64,000 nucleotides of DNA from Lysobacter sp. (GTDB lineage Bacteria > Pseudomonadota > Gammaproteobacteria > Xanthomonadales > Xanthomonadaceae): assembly GCA_011526085.1 (NCBI GenBank), contig WYBC01000022.1, forward strand, positions 1-64,000, read 5' to 3'. Shown in pieces: positions 40,114 to 48,905 of this stretch. The position numbers and the translations under genes are program-made. A model generated the notes under the pieces. It did no database searches and was not told where the DNA came from. It saw nothing but the letters and a program-made list of their open reading frames with translations. The stretch's first letter is position 1; each line of letters begins with the position of its first letter.

Positions 40114-40168
40114 GTTTCCGTCTCCATTTCCGCTTGCGGATTACCCGCAGCGCGGGTGTGCGAGCCGA

Positions 40169-41050
40169 TCAGGGCGCGAGCGGTGCCGCCGGCGCCACGG
40201 CGGTTCCGGACAGCGCGTCGCGCACCTCGGCGTCGCGCCAACCGCGGCCGGTATCGAGGCCGGTCGTCCACCATGTGTGCGCGTCGATGCGCAGCGGTCC
40301 GCGCACGCGTTCGTGGAAGCGCACCGGCAGCAGGTAGCCGTCGACTTCGCGATACGCCAGGAACGTGGTGTCGACATGCGCGCCGACCGTGGTCTCGAAC
40401 CCGTTGAGGCTCATGTGGATGCGGTACAGGCGCGCATCGTCGCGGTCGATCCACAGCACGACCTCGTCTTCGGCGGCCTCGCCGAAGCCGGGCCGCACGG
40501 TGCCGCGCAGGCGATGGAAACAGCGGCCCGCGTCCTCCGCGTCGCCCAGCCGGACCCAGCGATCGACGCGATCCAGGAAGAAGCTCGGACCGAAATGGAA
40601 CATGCGGAACGCGTCGTTGGTCATCGCGGTCGCGCGCAGCTTCGCCGGATCGGTTTCGCGCACGCCGTTGTACGACACCGTCAACCCTTCGCGGCTGCGC
40701 ACCACATGCTTGATCCCCTGCGGACCGGAATGGCTGATCGCATACAGACCATCGCCCGGGCGGTAGCGCTCCTCGGAGCGGATGCGGAAGCCGCTGTCGC
40801 TCACCAGCGGCTGGATGCGCTGGATCAGCGCGAACCAGCGGCCGTCGGTCGACAGATTGATGTCGCCGGGATAGGTGCGCAGGTCGCCGCCGTGGGCGGC
40901 CAGGGTGCGCGCGAAGATCGCATCGCCGTCGAGCCCGTCCGCGAACGGGGCGGCCGGCGGCTCGGGCGGAAAGCGGAGGCTGGCGCAGCCTGCCGCCAGC
41001 AGGCAGGCCAGCACCGGCAGCAGGAACGCGGAAGCGGGCGACAGGCGCAT
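40169..41050 (-). CDS. Hypothetical outer-membrane-type lipoprotein
   Basis: 293 residues with a clear lipobox (ACLLAAGC, Cys about 22). The mature part is beta-rich (DINLSTDGRWFALIQRIQPL, GLYAISHSGPQGIKHVVR, ARLYRIHMSLNGFETTVGAH), reminiscent of LolA/LppX-like lipid-binding folds; this is a structural guess. Start ATG 41050. It is divergent from the polysaccharide deacetylase gene with about 100 bases between, and convergent with pulA. Confidence 0.8.
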   Translation of the reverse strand: MRLSPASAFLLPVLACLLAAGCASLRFPPEPPAAPFADGLDGDAIFARTLAAHGGDLRTYPGDINLSTDGRWFALIQRIQPLVSDSGFRIRSEERYRPGDGLYAISHSGPQGIKHVVRSREGLTVSYNGVRETDPAKLRATAMTNDAFRMFHFGPSFFLDRVDRWVRLGDAEDAGRCFHRLRGTVRPGFGEAAEDEVVLWIDRDDARLYRIHMSLNGFETTVGAHVDTTFLAYREVDGYLLPVRFHERVRGPLRIDAHTWWTTGLDTGRGWRDAEVRDALSGTAVAPAAPLAP

Positions 41051-41154
41051 GATCGGGTTCCGGAGGGATGAGAGTGAACATCGTACGGAGCGGGCACGGG
41101 CGTCGGATGCAGCGCCGCCGTGTACAGTGCGGCATCGCCGACCCCGGATCCCGC

Positions 41155-42126
41155 ATGCGCCGTCTGTCCTGTCTGCTCTGGCTGTTCTGGCTGTTCTGGG
41201 CCTGCGCCTCGCTCGCCGCAGAACCCGACCGCCGCATCGCGGTCACCATCGACGACCTGCCGTGGCAGCGGATGGCGACGACCTCGCCCGCCGATCTGCG
41301 CACACGCCATGCCGCGCTGCTAGCGCAGTTGCGGCAGGCGGGCGTGCCGGTGGTCGGTTTCGTCAACGAGGACAAGCTCGAGGTCGACGGCGTGGCGCAG
41401 CCGGAACGCGTCGCGATGCTCGAGGACTGGCTCGACGATGGCCACATGCTCGGCAATCACACCTACGGGCATGTCGATGCGCACGTCGTCGGCATCCCCG
41501 CGTTCCAGGACGCGATCCTGCGCGGCGAGCGCGTGCTGCGGCCGATGCTGGCGAAGCGCGGACAGACGCCGCAGTGGTTCCGTCATCCGTACCTGCGCGC
41601 GGGCCGCACCGCCGAAGACAAGGCCGCGATCGGCGATTTCCTGGCGAGCCACGGATACCGCATCGCACCGGTGACCGTGGACAACGGCGAGTGGGTCTGG
41701 GCCTTCGCCTATGCGCGCGTGCTCGATGGACAGGCCGACACGCCCGAGCGCGCGGCCGTGCTCGAACGCCTGCGCCTGGGCTACGTGCCGTACATGCTCA
41801 ACAAGATCGACTACTACGAACGGCAATCACAGGCGCTGCTCGGCTACGCGCTGCCGCAGATCCTGCTGTTGCATGCGAACGAACTGAACGCGGTCGCCTA
41901 CGCGGAGCTGATCGCGGGCATCCGGCGTCGCGGCTATCGTTTCGTCACGCTCGAAGACGCCATGCGCGATCCGGCCTATCTGCGCGAAGACGGCTATCAC
42001 GGCCGCTACGGTCCAAGCTGGCTGCACCGCTGGGCGATGGCGGAGCAGAAGCCGAAGGACTTCTACGCCGGTGAGCCGGTGGTGCCGCCGTGGGTGCTGG
42101 CGCTGGCGGGCGTGGACAGCGAATGA
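41155..42126 (+). CDS. Exported polysaccharide deacetylase (NodB homology)
   Basis: 323 residues with a signal peptide (LLWLFWLFWACASLAAE). The NodB metal-dependent deacetylase motifs are present: VTIDDLPW (catalytic/metal Asp), GNHTYGHVD (metal His pair), RHPYLRAG, and ILLLHANELNA near the end of the domain. It removes acetyl groups from a polysaccharide or peptidoglycan; the substrate is unknown. Start ATG 41155. It is probably periplasmic. Confidence 0.9.
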   Translation: MRRLSCLLWLFWLFWACASLAAEPDRRIAVTIDDLPWQRMATTSPADLRTRHAALLAQLRQAGVPVVGFVNEDKLEVDGVAQPERVAMLEDWLDDGHMLGNHTYGHVDAHVVGIPAFQDAILRGERVLRPMLAKRGQTPQWFRHPYLRAGRTAEDKAAIGDFLASHGYRIAPVTVDNGEWVWAFAYARVLDGQADTPERAAVLERLRLGYVPYMLNKIDYYERQSQALLGYALPQILLLHANELNAVAYAELIAGIRRRGYRFVTLEDAMRDPAYLREDGYHGRYGPSWLHRWAMAEQKPKDFYAGEPVVPPWVLALAGVDSE

Positions 42127-42292
42127 GGGTGGCATCCGCCTGCGGCCGGGCATCGCCCGAACGCATGCGGTCGATCCTGCAGTCCACCCGCCCGGAACCA
42201 TCGGTATCGCGCAGCGCTACCCACGCGACGGCGCTTGCCGGCCCCACGCGGCGCGGCTTTGCTGGAAGCCCGCAGCCACGCATGGCATCCCG

Positions 42293-43708
42293 ATGGACGG
42301 CGCCCCGCGACACGACCGCACTCCGCACGAGAACGATGTCCACAGCCGGCTGAATCCGACCCGGCACGCGCGCATCTTCGCACCACGCCACGCGGACGAT
42401 CTTTCCGAACTCCTGCAGGCCGCACGTCGGCAACACCGGCGCATCGCCGTCGCCGGCGCGCGCCATGCGATGGGCGGGCAGCAGTTCGCCGAAGGCGGTT
42501 GGCTGATCGACACCCGCGCGCTCGACGGCATCCTCGATTTCGATGCGGTCGGCGGACGCGTACGGGTCGCCGCCGGCATCCGCTGGCCGGCGCTGCAGGA
42601 CTTCCTCGCCGCGCAGCGCGACCGCCACGGCCGCGGCTGGTCGATCCGCCAGAAACAGACCGGCGCCGACGATTTCAGCCTCGGCGGCGCGCTTGCCGCG
42701 AACATTCACGGCCGCGGCCTGGACATGGCGCCCTTCGTGGACGACATCGAAGCCTTCACCCTCGTGAAACCCGATGGCACCGTCGTCAGCGTGGACCGCG
42801 CGCGCGAACCCGAGCTGTTCGCGCTCGCGGTCGGTGGCTACGGATTGTTCGGCGTGGTCGTCGATCTGACCCTTCGACTCGCGCCGCGACGGATCGTGCG
42901 GCGTCGGGTCGACCTGCTGCGCCGCCGCGAACTCGCCGCCGCCTTCGCGCAGGCGCGCGACGACGGTGCGCGGTACGGCGATTTCCAGTTCGCGATCGAT
43001 CCGGCGGACGACGGTTTCCTCGATCTCGGCGTGTTCGCGCGCTACGAACCACTGGCCGAAGGCGGGCCGCCGGAAACGCCCGCACGACATCTGTCGGTCG
43101 AGGATTGGCGCACGCTGCTGTCGCTGGCGCATACCGACAAGCGCGAAGCCTTCCGCCGCTACAGCGCGTTCTATCTGGCCACCGACGGCCAGCGCTACGG
43201 CAGCGACGATCACCAGTTCGGTGTCTATCTCGACGGCTACCACGATGCGATCGATGCGACGCTGGGGCACACCGGCTCGGAAATGATCACCGAACTGTAC
43301 GTGCCGCTCGCCGATCTCGACGCCTTCCTCGGTCTGGTCGCGGACGACAGCCGCCGCCACGGCACCGATCTCGTCTACGGCACCGTGCGCCTGATCCGTC
43401 GCGACCGCGAGACCCTTCTGGCCTGGGCGCGCGAGGACTGGGCCTGCATCGTGCTGAATCTGCACGTGCACCATGATGCCGACGGTCGTGCGCGGATGCG
43501 CGCGGACCTGCAGCGACTGATCGATCGCGCGCTGCAGTTCGGCGGCAGCTTCTATCTCACCTATCACCGCGAGGCGCGCGCCGACCAGCTGCGCGCGGCC
43601 TATCCGCACATCGACCGGTTCCTCGCGGCCAAGGACCGGCACGACCCCGACGGCGTGCTCGACAGCGACTGGCATCGCGCACTGCGCGCGACCCTGTCGG
43701 CGACATGA
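42293..43708 (+). CDS. FAD-binding oxidoreductase (PCMH/vanillyl-alcohol oxidase type)
   Basis: 471 residues. The FAD-binding PCMH domain is seen at the N-terminus: FAPRHADDLSELLQAARRQH, IAVAGARHAMGGQQ, VRVAAGIRWPALQDFL, FSLGGALAANIHGRGL and VVSVDRAREPELFALAVGG. The C-terminal half is the substrate-cap type, ending with FLAAKDRHDPDGVLDSDWHR, a characteristic end of this oxidase group. Substrate unknown. Start ATG 42293 has no strong ribosome site. The last four bases overlap the start of the methyltransferase gene (ATGA), so the two are translationally coupled. Confidence 0.85.
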   Translation: MDGAPRHDRTPHENDVHSRLNPTRHARIFAPRHADDLSELLQAARRQHRRIAVAGARHAMGGQQFAEGGWLIDTRALDGILDFDAVGGRVRVAAGIRWPALQDFLAAQRDRHGRGWSIRQKQTGADDFSLGGALAANIHGRGLDMAPFVDDIEAFTLVKPDGTVVSVDRAREPELFALAVGGYGLFGVVVDLTLRLAPRRIVRRRVDLLRRRELAAAFAQARDDGARYGDFQFAIDPADDGFLDLGVFARYEPLAEGGPPETPARHLSVEDWRTLLSLAHTDKREAFRRYSAFYLATDGQRYGSDDHQFGVYLDGYHDAIDATLGHTGSEMITELYVPLADLDAFLGLVADDSRRHGTDLVYGTVRLIRRDRETLLAWAREDWACIVLNLHVHHDADGRARMRADLQRLIDRALQFGGSFYLTYHREARADQLRAAYPHIDRFLAAKDRHDPDGVLDSDWHRALRATLSAT

Positions 43709-44559
43709 TCGCGGGACGCCCCAGCGCGACGGCGTTGATGGTCGCGCTGTCGGTCGTGCGCCGCGGCCGCGCATTCGCGTTGCCCGACGCGTCGCTGCGG
43801 ATCGCGGCGCATGCGCTCGATGCCGCGGGCGGCGGCTGGCGCCTGCTCGCGCGTCTTGCCCGCCATCGCGTCGGCAGCGCGCTGCTTGATGCGATCGAAC
43901 GCGTCGCCCTGCCCGGTCTCGCGACGCATCACTGCCGGCGCAAGCAATGGCTGCTGCAACGATTGCGCACGCTCGCGCCGGGCACGCGGCTGCTGTGGCC
44001 TGCGGTCGGGTTCGACGGCACCGGTCTCGCGCTGCGCACGGAGGCATCGCATCCGGATCGCCACGATCTGCAGCTGCACGAGCTCGATCATCCCGACAGC
44101 CTGCGCCTGCGCGAACGCATCGTCGGCGACACCCCCGGCGTTTCGCGCTCGGCGTTGCGCCTGCCGGACGACGGCGGCGTTCTGCTCGATCTCTGCGCCG
44201 CATCGACCGCGCCCTGCGTGATCGTCGTCGAAGGCCTGGCGATGTATCTGCCCGCGCGCCCGCTGCTGCGATTGCTGCGCGCGCTGGCCGCGCTGCCGTC
44301 GCCGCCGCGGTTGCTGTGCACCGCCCTGGCACCGACGCACCGGGATGGCACGGGTTTCGCCGCGAAGAACGGCATCGTCCGCCGCTGGCTGTCGCGGCAG
44401 CGCGAACCCTTCCTCTGGCGGTGCCCGCAGGCGCGTCTGCATGCTCTCTTGCGACGGCTCGGCTACCGCATCGACGCCGACTGGGACGGCGCCGGTTACG
44501 GCGAATACGCGATCGATGCGGTGCCGCGGGCGGCGCGTTTCGTCATGCCTGCGGCGTGA
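43705..44559 (+). CDS. Ppm1/leucine carboxyl methyltransferase-like SAM methyltransferase
   Basis: 284 residues. Pattern matches the leucine carboxyl methyltransferase family: HHCRRKQWLLQRL, LLWPAVGFDGTGLAL in place of the usual glycine motif, ELDHPDSLRLRER, and CVIVVEGLAMYLP. Its start overlaps the end of the oxidoreductase gene (ATGA), so the two probably act in one pathway on a small molecule. Its 3' end overlaps the convergent MOSC gene by 17 bases. The glycine-rich SAM loop is degenerate, so binding is inferred from family only. Confidence 0.75.
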   Translation: MIAGRPSATALMVALSVVRRGRAFALPDASLRIAAHALDAAGGGWRLLARLARHRVGSALLDAIERVALPGLATHHCRRKQWLLQRLRTLAPGTRLLWPAVGFDGTGLALRTEASHPDRHDLQLHELDHPDSLRLRERIVGDTPGVSRSALRLPDDGGVLLDLCAASTAPCVIVVEGLAMYLPARPLLRLLRALAALPSPPRLLCTALAPTHRDGTGFAAKNGIVRRWLSRQREPFLWRCPQARLHALLRRLGYRIDADWDGAGYGEYAIDAVPRAARFVMPAA

Positions 44560-45364
44560 CCGCATCGCCCACGCGCACGATGCCGACACCGCGCGCGCCG
44601 AGGCGCGGGATCAGATTCATGCCGAAGGTGACGCCGGCCGGCGTGCGCCGGTATTCCTTCAGCAGATGCAGCGGCTGACCATCGTCGCGGCGACGGCCGA
44701 GCGCGGGATCGACCGTGGTGAACACGCAGCGCGTACACGGCTTCACCGCATCGAATTCGACCTCGCCGATGCGCACACGCCGCCAGTCGTCTTCCGCATG
44801 CGCGGCGACGCCGTCGACGACGAGATTCGGCCGGAAATGCGCCATCGTCACCGGCGCCGCACCTTCCGCCGTCAGCCGCGCGTTGAGTCCATCCAGCGCG
44901 GCCTGCGAAATCACCAGCAGCGGATAGCCGTCGGCGAAACTCACCTCGTCGCCGGGCTGCGCATACGCCGGATCGACCGCGCGCCGCGCGTGTTCGTCCA
45001 TGTACGCCAATCGCACCGGCCGCTGCAGGAAGGCGCTCAGCCAGGCATCGGCCTCCGGTGTCGCGATCGACGCCTCGACGGTGTCCTTCCAGACCGTGAT
45101 CCGCTGCCGCGGCGCGTCGGCGGCGGGCGCGGCAACATCGATCGCGGGCAGACCCGGCACAGACAGCCGCAGGCCGTCACCCAGCGGTTCGGCGCGGATC
45201 AGCACCATTTCCGCGGTCTGCCGCGCGGTGACGAACCGGCCTTCGGCATCGACCACGATCCAGCGCCGGTCGTGACGCGGGCCGCGCGGCTCGATCTCGA
45301 GCGCATCGACCGACAGGCCGGCGGCGGATTTCAGCGGATGGCGATACAGGGCGGAGAGGCGCAT
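44543..45364 (-). CDS. MOSC domain protein (YcbX-type)
   Basis: 273 residues. An N-terminal beta-barrel domain (LSALYRHPLKSAAGLSVDAL, PRHDRRWIVVDAEGRFVTAR) is followed by a MOSC domain with VSFADGYPLLVISQAALDGL, HFRPNLVVDG and KPCTRCVFTTVDP, whose Cys is the usual molybdenum cofactor ligand. Related proteins reduce N-hydroxylated bases. ATG 45364 has AGGAG ten bases upstream. It is divergent from the radical SAM gene. Confidence 0.9.
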   Translation of the reverse strand: MRLSALYRHPLKSAAGLSVDALEIEPRGPRHDRRWIVVDAEGRFVTARQTAEMVLIRAEPLGDGLRLSVPGLPAIDVAAPAADAPRQRITVWKDTVEASIATPEADAWLSAFLQRPVRLAYMDEHARRAVDPAYAQPGDEVSFADGYPLLVISQAALDGLNARLTAEGAAPVTMAHFRPNLVVDGVAAHAEDDWRRVRIGEVEFDAVKPCTRCVFTTVDPALGRRRDDGQPLHLLKEYRRTPAGVTFGMNLIPRLGARGVGIVRVGDAVTPQA

Positions 45365-45481
45365 GGACGTGCGCTCCTGTCGGAAGCGGGTTGAGAGAGC
45401 GGACATTGTGCCGCATCCGGACGCCCGTTCGCCGCGTATCCGTCTCATCGCATGAGACGCACGCAGTGAGACAATGCCGCC

Positions 45482-46741
45482 ATGGAGCTGATCCGCAAAC
45501 TCTCGATCCTGGCCGACGCGGCCAAGTACGACGCCTCCTGCGCTTCCAGCGGCGCCGGCGGACGCAACTCGCTGAAGTCGGGCGGCATCGGCAGTACCGA
45601 AGGCATGGGCATCTGCCATTCCTACACCCCCGACGGCCGCTGCGTCTCGCTGCTGAAGGTCCTGCTCACCAATTTCTGCATCTACGACTGCGCCTACTGC
45701 GTCAACCGCGTCAGCAGCAACGTGCCGCGGGCGCGCTTCGCCGCCGATGAAGTGGTGCGGCTGACGCTCGATTTCTACAAACGCAACTACATCGAAGGCC
45801 TGTTCCTTTCCAGCGGCATCATCCGCAGCGGCGACTACACCATGGAGCAGATGGTGGAGGTCGCGCGCAGCCTGCGCGAGGATCATCGCTTCGCCGGTTA
45901 CATCCACCTCAAGACCATTCCCGAAGCGTCGCCGGAACTGCTGGCGCTGGCCGGCCGCTACGCCGACCGCCTCAGCATCAATGTCGAACTGCCGACCGAA
46001 GCCGGGCTGAAGAAACTGGCGCCGGAAAAAACCCTGCCCGGCATCCGCGCCGCGATGGGCGAAGTGCGCTGGCGCATCGACGAGAATCTCGAAGCCCGCA
46101 AGCCCAGGGCCGCACCGAAACGCAGCAAACCGCCGCGCTTCGCGCCCGCCGGGCAGAGCACGCAGATGATCGTCGGCGCCGACGATGCCGACGACCGCAG
46201 CATCCTGCGCACCTCGCACGGTCTGTACAACGACTTCCGCATGCGCCGCGTGTACTACTCCGGTTTCAGCCCGATCCAGGACGCGTCGTCGATCCTGCCG
46301 GTGAAGGCGCCGCCGCTGCTGCGCGAACATCGGCTGTATCAGGCCGACTGGCTGCTGCGGTTCTACGAATTCGGCGTCGACGAAATCGCGCCCGACACGA
46401 CGCATGGCGGCAGCGGCATGCTCGATCTCGACATCGACCCGAAGCTCGCTTGGGCGCTGCGCCATCCCGAGCAGTTTCCGGTGAACCTCAACCGCGCCCC
46501 GCGCGAACGCCTGCTGCGCGTGCCGGGGCTCGGCACGCGCAACGTCGACCGCATCCTGATCGCGCGCCGCCACGGCGCGCTGCGGATCGCAGACCTCGCC
46601 CGCCTGCGCGCGCCGATGCAGAAACTGCTGCCGTTCGTGCAGTTGGCGGATCACCACCCGCGCAAGCGACTCGACGACCCCGCCACGCTGCGCGCGCAGC
46701 TGGCGCCGAAGCCGCGGCAGCAGGATCTGTTCGCGGCATGA
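45482..46741 (+). CDS. Putative DNA modification/repair radical SAM protein (TIGR03916 type)
   Basis: 419 residues. The radical SAM cluster motif Cx3CxxC is in NFCIYDCAYCVN. Family blocks include AKYDASCASSGAGGRNSLKS, the GYIHLKTIPEASPELL strand, LSINVELPTE and YYSGFSPIQDASSILP. A helix-hairpin-helix element (LNRAPRERLLRVPGLGTRNV) implies DNA contact. This family is known for its linkage to DUF4130 proteins and uracil-DNA glycosylases; the chemistry is uncharacterised. The start ATG 45482 is reached soon after a 117-base gap from the divergent MOSC gene. Confidence 0.93.
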   Translation: MELIRKLSILADAAKYDASCASSGAGGRNSLKSGGIGSTEGMGICHSYTPDGRCVSLLKVLLTNFCIYDCAYCVNRVSSNVPRARFAADEVVRLTLDFYKRNYIEGLFLSSGIIRSGDYTMEQMVEVARSLREDHRFAGYIHLKTIPEASPELLALAGRYADRLSINVELPTEAGLKKLAPEKTLPGIRAAMGEVRWRIDENLEARKPRAAPKRSKPPRFAPAGQSTQMIVGADDADDRSILRTSHGLYNDFRMRRVYYSGFSPIQDASSILPVKAPPLLREHRLYQADWLLRFYEFGVDEIAPDTTHGGSGMLDLDIDPKLAWALRHPEQFPVNLNRAPRERLLRVPGLGTRNVDRILIARRHGALRIADLARLRAPMQKLLPFVQLADHHPRKRLDDPATLRAQLAPKPRQQDLFAA

Positions 46742-46778
46742 ATCGCGCGCGCGACGACAGCGGTTCGGACGCGATCGC

Positions 46779-47603
46779 GTGAGCCTGTATCGCGTCCGCA
46801 TCGACCCGCCGTGGGATCTCGCCGCATGGCGTACGGCGGCGCGCACGGCGCTGCGCGCGGACCTGCGGCCCGAAGACATCGATTGGGACGGCGACGCGCA
46901 GGCCAGCCTGCTCGCGGCGCCCGATCTCGCCACCGCCGAACCGCAGCGTCCCGCACCGCAGGTCCCGTCGGCGCTGTTCGAACTCGCCGATGCCGCGCTG
47001 TGCCACAGCGACCCGCAGCGCCATGCGCTGTTGTATCGGATCGCCTGGCGGATCGCGCAGGGCGAAAAGCATCTGCTCGCCCGCCTCACCGACGCCGACG
47101 TGCGCCGCGCCTCGGAACTGGCGAAGGCCGTCGGCCGCGACACCCACAAGATGAAGGCCTTCGTGCGCTTCCGCGAAATCCCCGGCCAGACCGACACCTT
47201 CATCGCCTGGTTCGAACCCGCGCACCACATCGTCGACCGCGTCGCCCCGTTCTTCGCCCGCCGCTTCGCCGGCATGCGCTGGGCGATCCTCACGCCTTAC
47301 CGCAGCGTCGCATGGAACGGCAGCGCGCTCGGCTTCGGGCCCGGCGCGCAGCGCGACGACGCCCCGGACGACGACGCCCACGAAGATCTCTGGCGCACCT
47401 ACTACGCCCACATCTTCAACCCCGCGCGCCTCAACCCGCGGATGATGCGCCAGGAAATGCCGCAGAAATACTGGAAACACCTGCCCGAAGCGCAACTCCT
47501 GCCCGACCTCATCCGCACCGCCGGCGAACGCGTCCGCGACATGCAGGACCGCGAAGCGCAGGCACCGCGGCGGAAGATCCGACCGCGCGGAGAGCGTTCC
47601 TGA
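46779..47603 (+). CDS. TIGR03915/DUF4130 family DNA repair protein
   Basis: 274 residues from GTG 46779, 37 bases after the radical SAM gene. DUF4130 features are clear: AQGEKHLLARLTDADVRRAS, VGRDTHKMKAFVRFREI, FIAWFEPAHHIVDRVAPFFA, RRFAGMRWAILTPYRS and QEMPQKYWKHLPEA. It is the usual partner of the TIGR03916 radical SAM protein; the pair is thought to process a DNA lesion or modification. The third frequent partner, a UdgX-type glycosylase, is not next to it here. Confidence 0.92.
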   Translation: MSLYRVRIDPPWDLAAWRTAARTALRADLRPEDIDWDGDAQASLLAAPDLATAEPQRPAPQVPSALFELADAALCHSDPQRHALLYRIAWRIAQGEKHLLARLTDADVRRASELAKAVGRDTHKMKAFVRFREIPGQTDTFIAWFEPAHHIVDRVAPFFARRFAGMRWAILTPYRSVAWNGSALGFGPGAQRDDAPDDDAHEDLWRTYYAHIFNPARLNPRMMRQEMPQKYWKHLPEAQLLPDLIRTAGERVRDMQDREAQAPRRKIRPRGERS

Positions 47604-48035
47604 AGCCTGTCTGGAATCTCCACGACCTCGCAATACCACCGGTAGAGCGGCCTTCAGGCCGCTGATTCGACCATCCCGCGACAATGCAGCGGCCTGGCGT
47701 TCAACAGTCGAACGACGGGTCAGGCCGCTGTGCCAATGCGCGCTCTGGACTCGGCATGATGTCCGTATCTTCCACGCGCTTCAGCGAACGGCGGCCAATA
47801 TCGCAACATGCGGACTATCGGGACGATGCCGAATGAAGCCCTGATAGTGGGACTGCCCGCCGCCGATCGCGATGCTCACACGCATGGCACCGCTTATCGG
47901 AAGCGACCAAACTTACGGCGTTTCAAGGCGTTGCGAGATTGACACGCATCTTCTAGCAGTGGCAGCGTATGCGTCACAGCCCGGGTTGAGGTCTATTAGT
48001 AGTTAGTCTGCTTTACTACCTTTAAGGAGTTCGTT
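47604..48035 (+). other. Intergenic region upstream of the cassette array
   Basis: 432 bases with no convincing gene. It holds the REP-like hairpin at 47646-47663, copies of agcggcctg-type sequence at about 47683-47735, and near the end gttagtc (48003-48009), which resembles an attC/attI core. No integrase gene is present on either strand. Confidence 0.5.
47646..47663. repeat. Short palindrome, REP-like
   Basis: agcggcc (47646-47652) and ggccgct (47657-47663) pair perfectly around TTCA, preceded by ggtag. This ggtagagcggcc-type unit resembles dispersed hairpins of Xanthomonadaceae genomes. Confidence 0.5.
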
Positions 48036-48272
48036 ATGCCAAGGCATGCAATCACACTCGCTCGCAATGACAATAGAGACACTTCACCGAAAACAATCGG
48101 AACTGATGCGGCAACTGCTCTATCCACCATTCGAGGCATAGATGACATCAACATTGAGTCTGAGTCTGAGTCTGATGAAAAGGTAGAGCTCTCCTATACT
48201 TGGACAGGTACGGATAAGTTCTGGGAGACGGATGAGTATCTTTCTCGCTACGGGTTTCATCGAGTCTGGTAA
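48036..48272 (+). CDS. Cassette gene 1, hypothetical 78-residue protein
   Basis: AAGGAG six bases before the ATG gives a strong start. The product is acidic in the middle (repeated SESESD, visible in the DNA as a tgagtc repeat at about 48158-48175) and ends with DKFWETDEYLSRYGFHRVW. Family unknown; no membrane segment. It is followed 26 bases later by an attC site, as expected for the first gene of a cassette array. Base composition is more AT-rich than the left flank. Confidence 0.6.
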   Translation: MPRHAITLARNDNRDTSPKTIGTDAATALSTIRGIDDINIESESESDEKVELSYTWTGTDKFWETDEYLSRYGFHRVW

Positions 48273-48298
48273 TTCATGCTCAAACTCAACCATGCGCA

Positions 48299-48410
48299 GC
48301 CTAACAATTCGTTCAAGCCGACCCCACATCGTGGCGTCGGTCACGTGCCCGCGCTACGCTAGCACGTGTCCGCTACGCTGCTACGGCGCGACTTAACTCA
48401 GGCGTTTGGC
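48299..48410 (+). repeat. attC recombination site 1 (112 bp)
   Basis: It opens with the inverse core gcctaac (48299-48305) followed by aattcgttcaagccgac, and closes with cgacttaactcaggc plus the core-like gtttggc (48404-48410; consensus gttaggc). These are the paired R and L boxes of a 59-base element. The central loop contains gcgctacgctagca, also found in other sites of the array. Confidence 0.8.
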
Positions 48411-48439
48411 GCGCAGCCGACAGGACGATAGAACGAAGG

Positions 48440-48835
48440 ATGAGAAAGCAGAACTCGATAAGCTACGAAACTTCTCGGACCTTCTTCGACGCGACATCAG
48501 AAGCCGAGGCTGGAGGGTCTTTCTTCATCGTTCGTGGCGGTCCCGAGCCGATCAGGATTGATGTTCCTACTTCGGTTATGCACCGACTGTTCCGCCTCGG
48601 CCAGGCGTACGGCCTTAGGCAGCTTCGCTATCTCGAGTCAGATGCAAAGTTCTTGGTCGGTCAGGTCGAGATTCCCGAGTTTGTGCAAGACCTCAAGAAG
48701 TTGCTCTCGCTGATCAATGATGAGGTTCTGCATGACGTGATCAAGCCGCTCGTCTCCGCAATCGAAGCACATCCGGGTTCTAGTCGAAAGCACGTCATCG
48801 TCTCGTCGGGTCGCTACTTTGAGAAGCACGCCTAA
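48440..48835 (+). CDS. Cassette gene 2, hypothetical 131-residue protein
   Basis: It starts MRKQNSISYETSRTFFDATS with GAAGG close before the ATG. The sequence includes SVMHRLFRLGQAYGLRQLRY and a helical segment IPEFVQDLKKLLSLINDEVL. No signal peptide or membrane helix; not recognised. Its stop codon lies inside the core of the next attC site, the usual compact cassette form. Confidence 0.65.
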   Translation: MRKQNSISYETSRTFFDATSEAEAGGSFFIVRGGPEPIRIDVPTSVMHRLFRLGQAYGLRQLRYLESDAKFLVGQVEIPEFVQDLKKLLSLINDEVLHDVIKPLVSAIEAHPGSSRKHVIVSSGRYFEKHA

Positions 48836-48902
48836 CTATTCACTCAAATGGACCAATCAACCGCTCCGCGATTGATGAGGCCGCTTAGTTCAATCGTTAG
48901 AA
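48830..48902 (+). repeat. attC recombination site 2 (73 bp)
   Basis: It starts with gcctaac (48830-48836) and tattcactcaaatgg, and ends ccgcttagttcaatc plus gttagaa (48896-48902), a two-base variant of the core. The arms are partly complementary around a loop with an attgat/caat-type repeat (ccaatcaaccgc ... gattgat). The site separates cassette genes 2 and 3. Confidence 0.75.
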
Positions 48903-48905
48903 CTC

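Noticed and set aside
48158-48175. tgagtc tandem repeat in cassette gene 1
   Set aside because: Only three short copies encoding SESESD; consistent with ordinary low-complexity coding sequence.
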